This document shows, piece by piece, positions 18,468 through 25,338 of a stretch of 64,000 bases of DNA. The notes under the pieces are model-generated. The model did no database searches and was not told the DNA's origin. It saw nothing but the letters and a program-made list of their open reading frames with translations. The first letter of the stretch is position 1. Every line of letters starts with the position of its first letter. The stretch comes from Bacteroidota bacterium (lineage in GTDB: Bacteria; Bacteroidota; Bacteroidia; UBA4408). Location of the stretch: positions 62,001 through 126,000 of the forward strand of contig CAUJCU010000017.1 in NCBI GenBank assembly GCA_963169745.1, written 5' to 3'. Both the position numbers and the translations under genes were made by a program.

Positions 18468-18893
18468 ATGAAAAAGGGCAATATATATACTACAAACTAC
18501 ATTGTCACTTTTATTGAAGTTGCGGAAGACACAAAAGTTTCTTGTGGGACAAAACCGACTTCAAAAGCTAACAAGAAAACCATTGCCGAAATGCAATACG
18601 AAATGATTGTGAACAATCCTTACAAATATACATCGGACGACATATTGTTTCAAGTGTTTGCCGACAGAAATGATTTGACAAAAGCAGAATACAAACAAGC
18701 AAGGGAACAATTCTTCGCAAAAGGACAAGCTTGCTTTCGTGCTTCACCTTTGACAAAAACTTATGGTTTTGGTGTTCACGCTGACAGTAATGGAAATGTA
18801 GCGATTTACGGAATGGAAACCGAACAATACGAGAAACTTCAAAACGACCCGAAACTAAAAAAGACAAAAGCAATGCGAAAATCTAAAAGATAA
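18468..18893 (+). CDS. DUF6157 family protein
   Basis: 141 residues. The sequence matches my recollection of the DUF6157 family along its whole length: an opening TNYIVTFIEVAEDT, then KKTIAEMQYEMI, NPYKYTSDDILFQVFA, the REQFFAKGQACFRASPLTK block and YGFGVHADSNGNVAIYGME. Function is unknown; family members are small soluble proteins found sporadically. Here it sits alone in a region of cassette-like genes. A residual frame (DDEIYDLTYDFAGDGIEDEV) follows immediately at 18895 and looks like a fragment of another gene. Confidence 0.8.
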   Translation: MKKGNIYTTNYIVTFIEVAEDTKVSCGTKPTSKANKKTIAEMQYEMIVNNPYKYTSDDILFQVFADRNDLTKAEYKQAREQFFAKGQACFRASPLTKTYGFGVHADSNGNVAIYGMETEQYEKLQNDPKLKKTKAMRKSKR

Positions 18894-19405
18894 CGATGAT
18901 GAAATATATGATTTAACTTACGACTTTGCAGGTGACGGAATAGAAGATGAAGTAAGAGGTAATTTGGACAACGAAAGTGAAAACCCCACGACTATCATGC
19001 GCCCGAAATTGAAGCTGAAAGCGATTTTGATAACAAATAAATTGACAGAGATTATTAAATGAAAAATGGAACAAAAAATGACATTGGTTGAATTTCCTAA
19101 AGGTTTCATTATTTTTTAGGCTTTAGTAATTTTGTTTGTCTTTGTCTTATGCAAACGATAACCCGAAAACAATACTTAAACACATTTCGTGTTCATAAAA
19201 AAAAGAGTTTTATCATGAAAAGTTTTCAAGAATAGGTGTGAGGTACTTCGTATTAAAATTAGGGTTAAATTTGAACTGTGGCTCTCGCATCAACAGCAGT
19301 GTTAAAATACACTGCTGCCTGCGTTAAGCCGCAAAAAAGTTAGCTGTAACCCCAAAACGACACACATTAACAAAACGAAAGGTTTAACAAAGAACAAGAA
19401 ATATT
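18894..19405. other. Intergenic region with gene fragment and stem-loop
   Basis: About 510 bp without an intact gene. From 18895 a 55-codon open frame without a start (DDEIYDLTYDF...) ends at a TGA near 19062 and resembles the remnant of a coding region. The second half holds the long stem-loop listed separately. Confidence 0.5.
19262..19352. repeat. Long imperfect stem-loop upstream of the VOC gene, attC-like
   Basis: Inner arms 19280-19302 and 19309-19330 pair over about 20 bp (ggct...gcagtgt with acactgctg...agcc) around the 6-nt loop taaaat. Outer ends GGGTTA (19262-19267) and TAACCC (19347-19352) also pair, with a loosely paired stretch between. Resembles a recombination site of a gene cassette; no integrase is present. 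Confidence 0.5.
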
Positions 19406-19774
19406 ATGTTAGGACTTAGAACAACAATTTATAAAGTTGGAAACATTCAAAAGGCAAAGGAATGGTACTCAAAAGCTTTTGAAACAAATCCGTATTTCGA
19501 GGAGCCATTTTATGTCGGTTTCAAAATTCACGGATATGAATTGGGACTTCAACCAGAAGATAACCCAACCCAAAGTAAAAGTGAAAGTGTCGTTTCTTAT
19601 TGGGGTGTAAATGATATTCAAAAAACATTTGACCGATTAATTGAGCTGGGGGCTACGGAAAACGAAAAACCGGAGAATGTTGGCGGTGAAATTATGACTG
19701 CAACTGTTAAAGACCCTTTTGGAAACATTATTGGAATAATTTACAATCCTCATTTCAAGCTAAACGATAATTAA
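19406..19774 (+). CDS. VOC (glyoxalase/bleomycin-resistance fold) protein
   Basis: 122 residues, a single-chain pair of beta-alpha-beta-beta-beta units of the vicinal oxygen chelate superfamily. The opening RTTIYKVGNIQKAKEWYSKAF, the central GYELGLQPED and the closing VKDPFGNIIGIIYNP are characteristic. Members include glyoxalase I, dioxygenases and antibiotic-binding proteins; no specific activity can be assigned. The metal ligands are not obviously all present: the second half has Glu in GGEIMTATV, but the first half lacks the usual early His. Flanked on both sides by stem-loops, so probably a mobile cassette. Confidence 0.85.
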   Translation: MLGLRTTIYKVGNIQKAKEWYSKAFETNPYFEEPFYVGFKIHGYELGLQPEDNPTQSKSESVVSYWGVNDIQKTFDRLIELGATENEKPENVGGEIMTATVKDPFGNIIGIIYNPHFKLNDN

Positions 19775-19977
19775 TGAACTACAGCCAACAAAAACTTTTC
19801 CGAAATGGCTGGTAAACGGTTCCGATTGAATTTATTAGTAAATTTGGCTCTTGGTGAAATAATTAAAGTTTTGGGTTAAAATCCCGCCTATCGCCAATAT
19901 ATCGCCCGTTAGTCCGAACCCTATGACGACAGACTGTGCAACATTTAACCGATAGAAAAGCGAATTTAAAATTGTAA
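19775..19977. other. Spacer with inverted repeats between VOC and type IIG genes
   Basis: Contains CAGCCA...TGGCTG (about 19786-19814) and a GGGTT...AACCC pair (about 19874-19922) that could form a second cassette-like stem-loop. No gene seen. Confidence 0.35.
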
Positions 19978-22900
19978 ATGGAATTAAAAGAATTGAAACC
20001 AAGAAAGGCACTGAACAAAGCCTTTTTAAAAGTAAAACCAAACAGGACTGAAATTGAAGGTTTCAAGACCAATCTCATTACTTTACTCGACAGGACAAAT
20101 GACACGGAAAGCGAAGAGTTTCATAAAAACTTGGTTTCCGACTTTCTCAAAGACACTTATTACAAGCAAAACCATTTTATAAATACCAAAGGTCGAAACG
20201 ATCTTGTTATTCATAATGGACAAAATGCAAACTCGACAGTTGGTGTAATTATCGAAGCTAAAAAGCCGACCAACAAAGCCGAAATGATTACAACCAAAAA
20301 GCTGAACGCAAAAGCGTTTCAAGAATTGGTTTTGTATTACTTACGAGAGAGAGTTATACACAAAAATCTTGAAGTAAAACATTTGGTGGCGACCAACATT
20401 AACGAATGGTTCATTTTTGATGCTACTCTATTCGACAGACTTTTTGCTCAAAACAAAAATTTGGTAAAGCAATTCAACGACTTTGAAGGCGGACGTTTGG
20501 CAAACACCAAAACAGATTTTTTCTACAAACAAATTGCCGAGCCATTTATTAACGGCATTACAACAGAAATTGAATTTACTTATTTCAACATTCAGGACTT
20601 TCAAAAACCGCTTCGCAATACCGACAAAGCAGACGACAATTCACTGATTGCTTTATTCAAACTGTTATCGCCAGAGCATCTTTTAAAACTTCCGTTCACC
20701 AACGACAGCAACAGCCTTGACAAACGTTTTTACAGTGAGCTATTACACATCATTGGCTTGACAGAAACCAAAGAAGGAAGTAAAAAGTTGATTCAACGAA
20801 ACAAAGATGGCGAACGGCACACAGGAACAATCCTTGAAGATGCCATCATTCAGCTTGACAGCTTAGATAAACTCAGCCGATTGGAAAAACCAAGCCAATT
20901 TGGCAACACACAACAGGAACGGCTTTTTAATGTTGCTCTTGAACTTTCGATTACTTGGATAAATCGCATTTTGTTTTTGAAGTTGTTGGAAGCCCAACTA
21001 ATCACTTATCACAAAACTCCCCTCTCGAGAGGGGCTGGGGGTGTGTCAGAATACAAATTTCTCAACATTAACAGAATCAAGAACTATGACGACCTGAACA
21101 GCTTGTTTTTTCAGGTGTTGGCACGCAAGTATGACGAGCGAAACGAAGATGTAAAAAAGGCTTTTGAAAAAGTTCCTTATCTAAATTCTTCGCTTTTTGA
21201 GCCGACCGATATTGAGCAGCTTACTTTGTTTATCAGCAACCTGAAAGACGACAAAACCATTCCGATTTTTTCGCAAACCGTTCTTAAAGACCAGCAAGGC
21301 AAAAAACGCACAGGCAATATTTCCACGCTTCAATATTTGTTTGCCTATTTAGATGCTTACGACTTTGGAGCAGAAGGCGGAGAAGAAATTCAGGAAGACA
21401 ACAAAACGCTGATTAACGCTTCGGTTCTCGGATTGATTTTCGAGAAAATAAACGGCTACAAAGACGGTTCTTTTTTCACTCCCGGTTTCATTACTATGTA
21501 TATGTGCCGTGAAACCATTCGCAAAGCCGTTGTGCAGAAATTCAACGAAGCAGTTTTTAAGTCCCCTCTTGAGAGGGGATTTAGGGGTGTGTCATCTCAT
21601 GACAAGGGATTTAGGGCTGTGTCATCTCATGACAAGGGATTTAGGGGTGTGTCATCTCTTGATAAGGGACATAGGGGTGTGTCAAACAAACGTGAAATTA
21701 TCCCATACAATCCCAAATTAAAAGAACTAGCCCGTGAACTAAGAAACAACAGCACAAAATCCGAGATTAAACTTTGGAATGAACTAAAAGGGAAATTTGA
21801 AAATAAATATGATTTTCACAGGCAAAAACCTTTAGATAATTATATTGCTGATTTCTTTTGTCATGAATTAAAATTAGTAATTGAGATTGATGGCGAAACG
21901 CATAATTGGGAAGAAACACAGCAAAAAGATTTTCAGAAAGAAAGTCGTTTGAATGAATTAGGTTTAAATGTGTTGAGATTTCCGGATTCTGATATTTTCA
22001 AACATCTTGAAGCTACTTTAGATTTAATCCGCCAATACATTAGTGGATTTGAAACAGGAGACTTGTCTGAACTAAAATATGAAGATTCTCCTTTGAATCC
22101 GCTAACTGGAAATAATGGCATAGTAGAAACACACCCCCAACCCCTCTCAAGAGGGGAGTTTAAGAGCCTATATGATATTTATGAACAAATTGGTGAAGAC
22201 AGACTATTTACACGCCAACAAGCCAACAACATTGTAAACAGCATCAAAATTTGCGACCCTGCCGTTGGTTCAGGTCACTTTTTGGTTTCGGCACTCAATG
22301 AAATGATTGCCGTTAAAAACGACTTGAAAATTCTGCAAGACCGTGACGGAAAACGCTTGAAAGAATATCAGGTGGAAGTGGTAAATGATGAACTAATAGT
22401 AACAGACGAAGAAGGAGAACTTTTTGAATACAACCCCGGTTCGACAGGCTCACCGACCAATAGAGAATCGCAGCGAGTACAAGAAACGCTTTTCCACGAA
22501 AAGCAAACCATTATTGAAAACTGCCTTTTCGGTGTGGACATTAATTCCAACTCCGTAAAAATTTGCCGTTTGCGTTTGTGGATTGAACTTTTGAAAAACG
22601 CCTATTACAAAACTCCCCCTCTTGAGAGGGGGATGGGGGGTGTGTTAGAAACACTTCCAAACATTGACATTAACATAAAATGCGGAAATTCTTTAGTGAG
22701 CCGTTTTGCCATTGATGCCGACCTGAAACAAGCATTGAAAAAAAGCAAGTGGACGATTGACAGCTATCGAATTGCCGTTGACACCTACCGAAACGCTGCA
22801 AACAAAGAGCAGAAAAGAGAAATGGAACGGCTGATAGCCGACATTAAATCGGATTTTAGAAGTGAAATATCATTGAACGACCCCAAAGTAAAGAAGCTCC

Positions 22901-24423
22901 GCAAACTTTCAGGCGAACTTTTTCAAATGACCAACCAGCAACAACTTTTTGAAATGAGCAAAAAGGAAAAAGCCGATTGGAACAAAAAAGTGCAACAACT
23001 GACCGAAGAAACCAAAAAATTGGAAACCGAAATTGAAGAGATAAAAGCCAACAAGATTTTTGAAAACGCTTTTGAATGGCGTTTTGAATTTCCCGAAGTA
23101 CTGAACGATGATGGCGATTTTGTGGGCTTTGATGTGGTGATTGGAAATCCGCCTTATATCCAGCTACAAGCAATGAAAGAAACTTCCGAAGAATTAAAAA
23201 GATTCAATTATATAACTTATGAAAAAACAGGAGATATTTACGCGCTGTTTTATGAAAAAGCAACTCAAATCCTTAAAGAGTTTGGTTTTGTTGGTTATAT
23301 CACTTCCAACAAATGGATGAGAGCAAACTATGGAAAATCGTTGCGCAACTATTTCTTGACATACACACAACCCAATTTGCTGATTGATTTGGGAAGTGGA
23401 ATTTTTGAAGAGGCAACAGTTGACTCTAATCTTCTTTTTTACCAAAAAAGAGCTTTTAGCCAATCTTTTAAAGCTTTGGATATTAGCAAAGAAAAAGATG
23501 TTTCAAATATCTATAATTACTATAATAAAAAAGTGGAGATTGAACCAAAATTGGATGAAAGTTGGACAATCGCTTCACCCATAGAAAAAAGCATAAAAGA
23601 TAAAATAGAAGCAAAAGGAGTTCCTTTAAAAGAGTGGGATATTCAAATTAATTATGGTATAAAAACAGGGTTTAATGAAGCTTTTATAATAAGTGGCGAA
23701 AAGAAAGATGAACTTATTACCAAAGACCCAAAATCGGCTGAAATTATTAAACCAATTTTGCGAGGAAGAGATATTAAACGCTATAAAGCTGAGTTTGCGG
23801 ATTTGTGGTTGATAGCTACTTTTCCAGCTTTGAAACTTACTATTGATAACTATCCAGCAATAAAAGAATATTTAGAAAGTTTTGGTAAAAAACTATATCA
23901 AACAGGAGAAGGATATATTGATGATGAAGGGAATAAACAAAAAACAAGAAAAAAGACAGGGAATAAATGGTTTGAAACCCAAGACCAAATAGCTTATTAT
24001 AAAGAGTTTGAAAGAGAAAAAATAATTTATCCTAATATGACATTGTTTCTGCCGTTTATTTATGACGATAAAAAGCATTTAATAAACGACAAAGGCTTTA
24101 TACTTACATCTCCATCAATAAGCCTAAAATTTCTGTTAGGATATTTCAATTCAAAGTTTTCACACCGTTGGATACGCCAAAATTGTCCTGAATTGCAAGG
24201 AGGAACAAGAGAGTTGAGAAAAATATTTTTTGAAAATATTCCAATCCCCCAACTATCCGCAACAGAGCAAGAGCCATTCATCAATTTAGTCAATCAAATT
24301 CTATCCCAAAAAGAGACTAACGAAGACACCACCGATTTAGAAGCCCAAATAGACCAATTGGTTTACCAGTTTTACGATTTGAAGGAGGAAGAAATCGCCA
24401 TTGTAGAAGGTTCAAATAAATAG
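19978..24423 (+). CDS. Type IIG (Eco57I-like) restriction-modification enzyme with internal DUF559 nuclease insertion
   Basis: A single-chain restriction enzyme and adenine methyltransferase of 1481 residues. The N-terminal PD-(D/E)xK nuclease shows Asp75 and Glu93-x-Lys95 (EAKKP). The methylase core has motif I DPAVGSGHF at 760-768 and motif IV NPPY at 1057-1060; a TaqI-like specificity region follows (GGTRELRKIFFENIPIPQ near 1400). Between the FFTPGFITMYMCRE segment and motif I, a complete DUF559 domain (about 572-695) is inserted in frame. Short repeat-encoded peptides sit in other loops (residues about 347-357 and 880-890, and GSTGSPT near 821). The frame is intact throughout, so the protein could still be made. 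Without the insertions it would be about 200 residues shorter. The single methylase in one chain suggests hemimethylating, stand-alone defence activity. Confidence 0.9.
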   Translation: MELKELKPRKALNKAFLKVKPNRTEIEGFKTNLITLLDRTNDTESEEFHKNLVSDFLKDTYYKQNHFINTKGRNDLVIHNGQNANSTVGVIIEAKKPTNKAEMITTKKLNAKAFQELVLYYLRERVIHKNLEVKHLVATNINEWFIFDATLFDRLFAQNKNLVKQFNDFEGGRLANTKTDFFYKQIAEPFINGITTEIEFTYFNIQDFQKPLRNTDKADDNSLIALFKLLSPEHLLKLPFTNDSNSLDKRFYSELLHIIGLTETKEGSKKLIQRNKDGERHTGTILEDAIIQLDSLDKLSRLEKPSQFGNTQQERLFNVALELSITWINRILFLKLLEAQLITYHKTPLSRGAGGVSEYKFLNINRIKNYDDLNSLFFQVLARKYDERNEDVKKAFEKVPYLNSSLFEPTDIEQLTLFISNLKDDKTIPIFSQTVLKDQQGKKRTGNISTLQYLFAYLDAYDFGAEGGEEIQEDNKTLINASVLGLIFEKINGYKDGSFFTPGFITMYMCRETIRKAVVQKFNEAVFKSPLERGFRGVSSHDKGFRAVSSHDKGFRGVSSLDKGHRGVSNKREIIPYNPKLKELARELRNNSTKSEIKLWNELKGKFENKYDFHRQKPLDNYIADFFCHELKLVIEIDGETHNWEETQQKDFQKESRLNELGLNVLRFPDSDIFKHLEATLDLIRQYISGFETGDLSELKYEDSPLNPLTGNNGIVETHPQPLSRGEFKSLYDIYEQIGEDRLFTRQQANNIVNSIKICDPAVGSGHFLVSALNEMIAVKNDLKILQDRDGKRLKEYQVEVVNDELIVTDEEGELFEYNPGSTGSPTNRESQRVQETLFHEKQTIIENCLFGVDINSNSVKICRLRLWIELLKNAYYKTPPLERGMGGVLETLPNIDINIKCGNSLVSRFAIDADLKQALKKSKWTIDSYRIAVDTYRNAANKEQKREMERLIADIKSDFRSEISLNDPKVKKLRKLSGELFQMTNQQQLFEMSKKEKADWNKKVQQLTEETKKLETEIEEIKANKIFENAFEWRFEFPEVLNDDGDFVGFDVVIGNPPYIQLQAMKETSEELKRFNYITYEKTGDIYALFYEKATQILKEFGFVGYITSNKWMRANYGKSLRNYFLTYTQPNLLIDLGSGIFEEATVDSNLLFYQKRAFSQSFKALDISKEKDVSNIYNYYNKKVEIEPKLDESWTIASPIEKSIKDKIEAKGVPLKEWDIQINYGIKTGFNEAFIISGEKKDELITKDPKSAEIIKPILRGRDIKRYKAEFADLWLIATFPALKLTIDNYPAIKEYLESFGKKLYQTGEGYIDDEGNKQKTRKKTGNKWFETQDQIAYYKEFEREKIIYPNMTLFLPFIYDDKKHLINDKGFILTSPSISLKFLLGYFNSKFSHRWIRQNCPELQGGTRELRKIFFENIPIPQLSATEQEPFINLVNQILSQKETNEDTTDLEAQIDQLVYQFYDLKEEEIAIVEGSNK
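21013..21048 (+). repeat. Palindromic GC-rich repeat in coding sequence, copy 1
   Basis: Core CCCCTCTCGAGAGGGG (21019-21034) is a perfect 16-bp palindrome followed by ctgggggtgtgtca. Translated in frame as TPLSRGAGGVS between EAQLITYHK and YKFLNINRI of the type IIG protein. Confidence 0.85.
21560..21690 (+). repeat. Palindromic repeat copy 2 with 30-bp tandem extension (left boundary of DUF559 insertion)
   Basis: Palindrome at 21563-21578 followed by atttaggggtgtgtca. Then 30-bp units follow at 21571-21600, 21601-21630, 21631-21660 and 21661-21690. They encode four decapeptides of the form (E/D)(R/K)G(F/H)R(G/A)VS(S/N)x. Confidence 0.85.
21691..22063 (+). mobile_element. DUF559 (Vsr-like) endonuclease domain inserted in frame
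   Basis: Residues about 572-695 of the type IIG protein form a self-contained DUF559 domain: NPKLKELARELRNNSTKSE, LWNELKGKF, FHRQKPLDNYIADFFC, then IEIDGETHN, a helix with the QKDFQKESRLNELG segment, and NVLRFPDSDIFKHLE. Candidate catalytic residues of the very-short-patch-repair-type fold are Asp625 and Glu636 with Asp638 and Glu640. DUF559 proteins are usually stand-alone, about 120 residues. Its placement between oppositely oriented copies of the same palindromic repeat suggests that repeat and nuclease moved as one unit. Mobility is inferred, not shown. Confidence 0.75.
22124..22166 (-). repeat. Palindromic repeat copy 3, inverted (right boundary of DUF559 insertion)
   Basis: Palindrome at 22141-22156 preceded by acacaccccca, which is the reverse complement of the tail seen in the other copies. 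Translated as THPQPLSRGEF. Confidence 0.85.
22436..22460 (+). repeat. Second repeat family in coding sequence (GGTTCG-acaggctcac-CGACC)
   Basis: A 25-bp insert-like segment with short inverted ends encodes GSTGSPT between FEYNP and NRESQRVQE. I recall similar TTCGACAGGCTCA elements as widespread repeats in Bacteroidota, but only one copy is in this window. Confidence 0.5.
22611..22650 (+). repeat. Palindromic repeat copy 4 in coding sequence
   Basis: Core CCCCCTCTTGAGAGGGGG (22615-22632) followed by atggggggtgtgtta. Translated as TPPLERGMGGVL between LLKNAYYK and ETLPNIDINI. Confidence 0.85.
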
Positions 24424-24532
24424 ATAGAGATGAAAAATGGCGATTCACGAACACCATAAAAAAACAAATAAAATCTGTGAGTAAATAAAAATTATTGAAA
24501 ATGGATAAAACCATTAATGAAATATCGAATGA

Positions 24533-24602
24533 TGCCATAGCCCACGGTTTAAACCCTGGACTATGATGGCAATCAACCGAAAAACCAACCGTTTCAACGG
24601 TT
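24533..24602. repeat. REP-like hairpins upstream of the Y1 transposase remnant
   Basis: First hairpin 24533-24570: arms 24537-24550 and 24551-24564 pair at 12 of 14 positions and are extended by GCCAT/ATGGC. Second hairpin 24587-24602: AACCGTT-TC-AACGGTT, perfect. Both lie within 100 bp upstream of a REP-associated tyrosine transposase remnant, the usual association. Confidence 0.65.
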
Positions 24603-24627
24603 TTAATTAAATATTAAAAATTCAATT

Positions 24628-25061
24628 ATGCCGCATTCATTTAACAAAATATGGATTCATGCCATTTGGGCAATCAAAGAAAGGCAGCCATTAATTCATA
24701 CATCGGTAGAAAATAAAATATACCAATTTATCAACGAGTAGCTTCGGGACTTGGGTTGTCCGGTTCGAATCATCAACGGAATTCCCGACCATATTCACTG
24801 TTTTTATTAAACCCTCAAAAATCAATAGCGGAGGTTATTAAACAGATAAAAGGAGGCAGTTCGTATTTTATTAACCAAAACAATCTCATCACCGCAAAAT
24901 TTGCGTGGCAAACTGGTTATGCTGCATATTCCGTTTCAGAATCTGTTGTTAATAAGGTTTTTCAATACATAAAAAATCAAAAACAACACCACAAAAAGAA
25001 AACATTTCAACAGGAATATGATGAGTTTTTAAGATTATACAGACTTGAAAATGAGAAATAA
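24628..25061 (+). pseudogene. REP-associated tyrosine (Y1, IS200-like) transposase, inactivated
   Basis: The frame from ATG 24628 reads MPHSFNKIWIHAIWAIKERQ, a typical start of the Y1 transposase fold. It is broken by an in-frame TAG at 24739-24741 and a frameshift near 24799, just after the HUH motif (PDHIHC). The downstream frame continues LFLLNPQKSIAEVIKQIKGGSSYF, KFAWQTGYAAYSVSES and VFQYIKNQKQHHKK, where the Tyr with Gln four residues later is the expected nucleophile pair. Total length (about 145 codons) fits a stand-alone RAYT. Two lesions make it non-functional unless there are sequencing errors. It follows the type IIG gene and its own hairpins. Confidence 0.85.
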
Positions 25062-25338
25062 TATAGTAACCCCAATAGATCAATGTAAATACATTAGCAT
25101 ACATTTATAGCCTACTGTTTAAACTGCATGCTTTAAATGAAGATGTGTAAACAAAACCGTTTATGATATTGTTCCTTCGGGGCTTATTAAAAATTGTGTG
25201 TACAAAATTTGTTGAATTCCTTTTACAAAAACAAATTACTAGTTTTGTAAAAATAAATGAAGAATATTTGATTGAAACTAATTGATATACAGTAGTTTTA
25301 TTTTCATTACTCAGCATGCTAAAAAACAACCCAACAAC
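25062..25338. other. Intergenic region with decayed coding tail
   Basis: From about 25151 a start-less frame runs to a TGA at 25283 and ends ...LLQKQITSFVKINEEYLIETN. Its end resembles the decayed tails at 47.9 and 51.9 kb, and it is followed by the 19-bp repeat at 25276-25294. No intact gene. Confidence 0.45.
25276..25294. repeat. 19-bp repeat copy 1 (aactaattgatatacagta)
   Basis: Identical to 48055-48073. In both places it contains the stop codon of a decayed reading frame (...TN stop) and precedes a gene for an exported protein. Confidence 0.6.

Noticed and set aside
21571-21690. CRISPR-like interpretation of the 30-bp repeats
   Set aside because: The units are directly tandem without unique spacers and lie inside a coding region; no cas genes are present.
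21509-21721. Alternative frame through the 30-bp tandem units
   Set aside because: Any 30-bp repeat is open in more than one frame; the type IIG frame explains the locus fully.
25282-25338. TTG 25282 as start of the phosphatase gene
   Set aside because: It lies inside the 19-bp repeat and adds a polar segment before the signal anchor; TTG 25339 directly precedes KNPIKYF and fits better.
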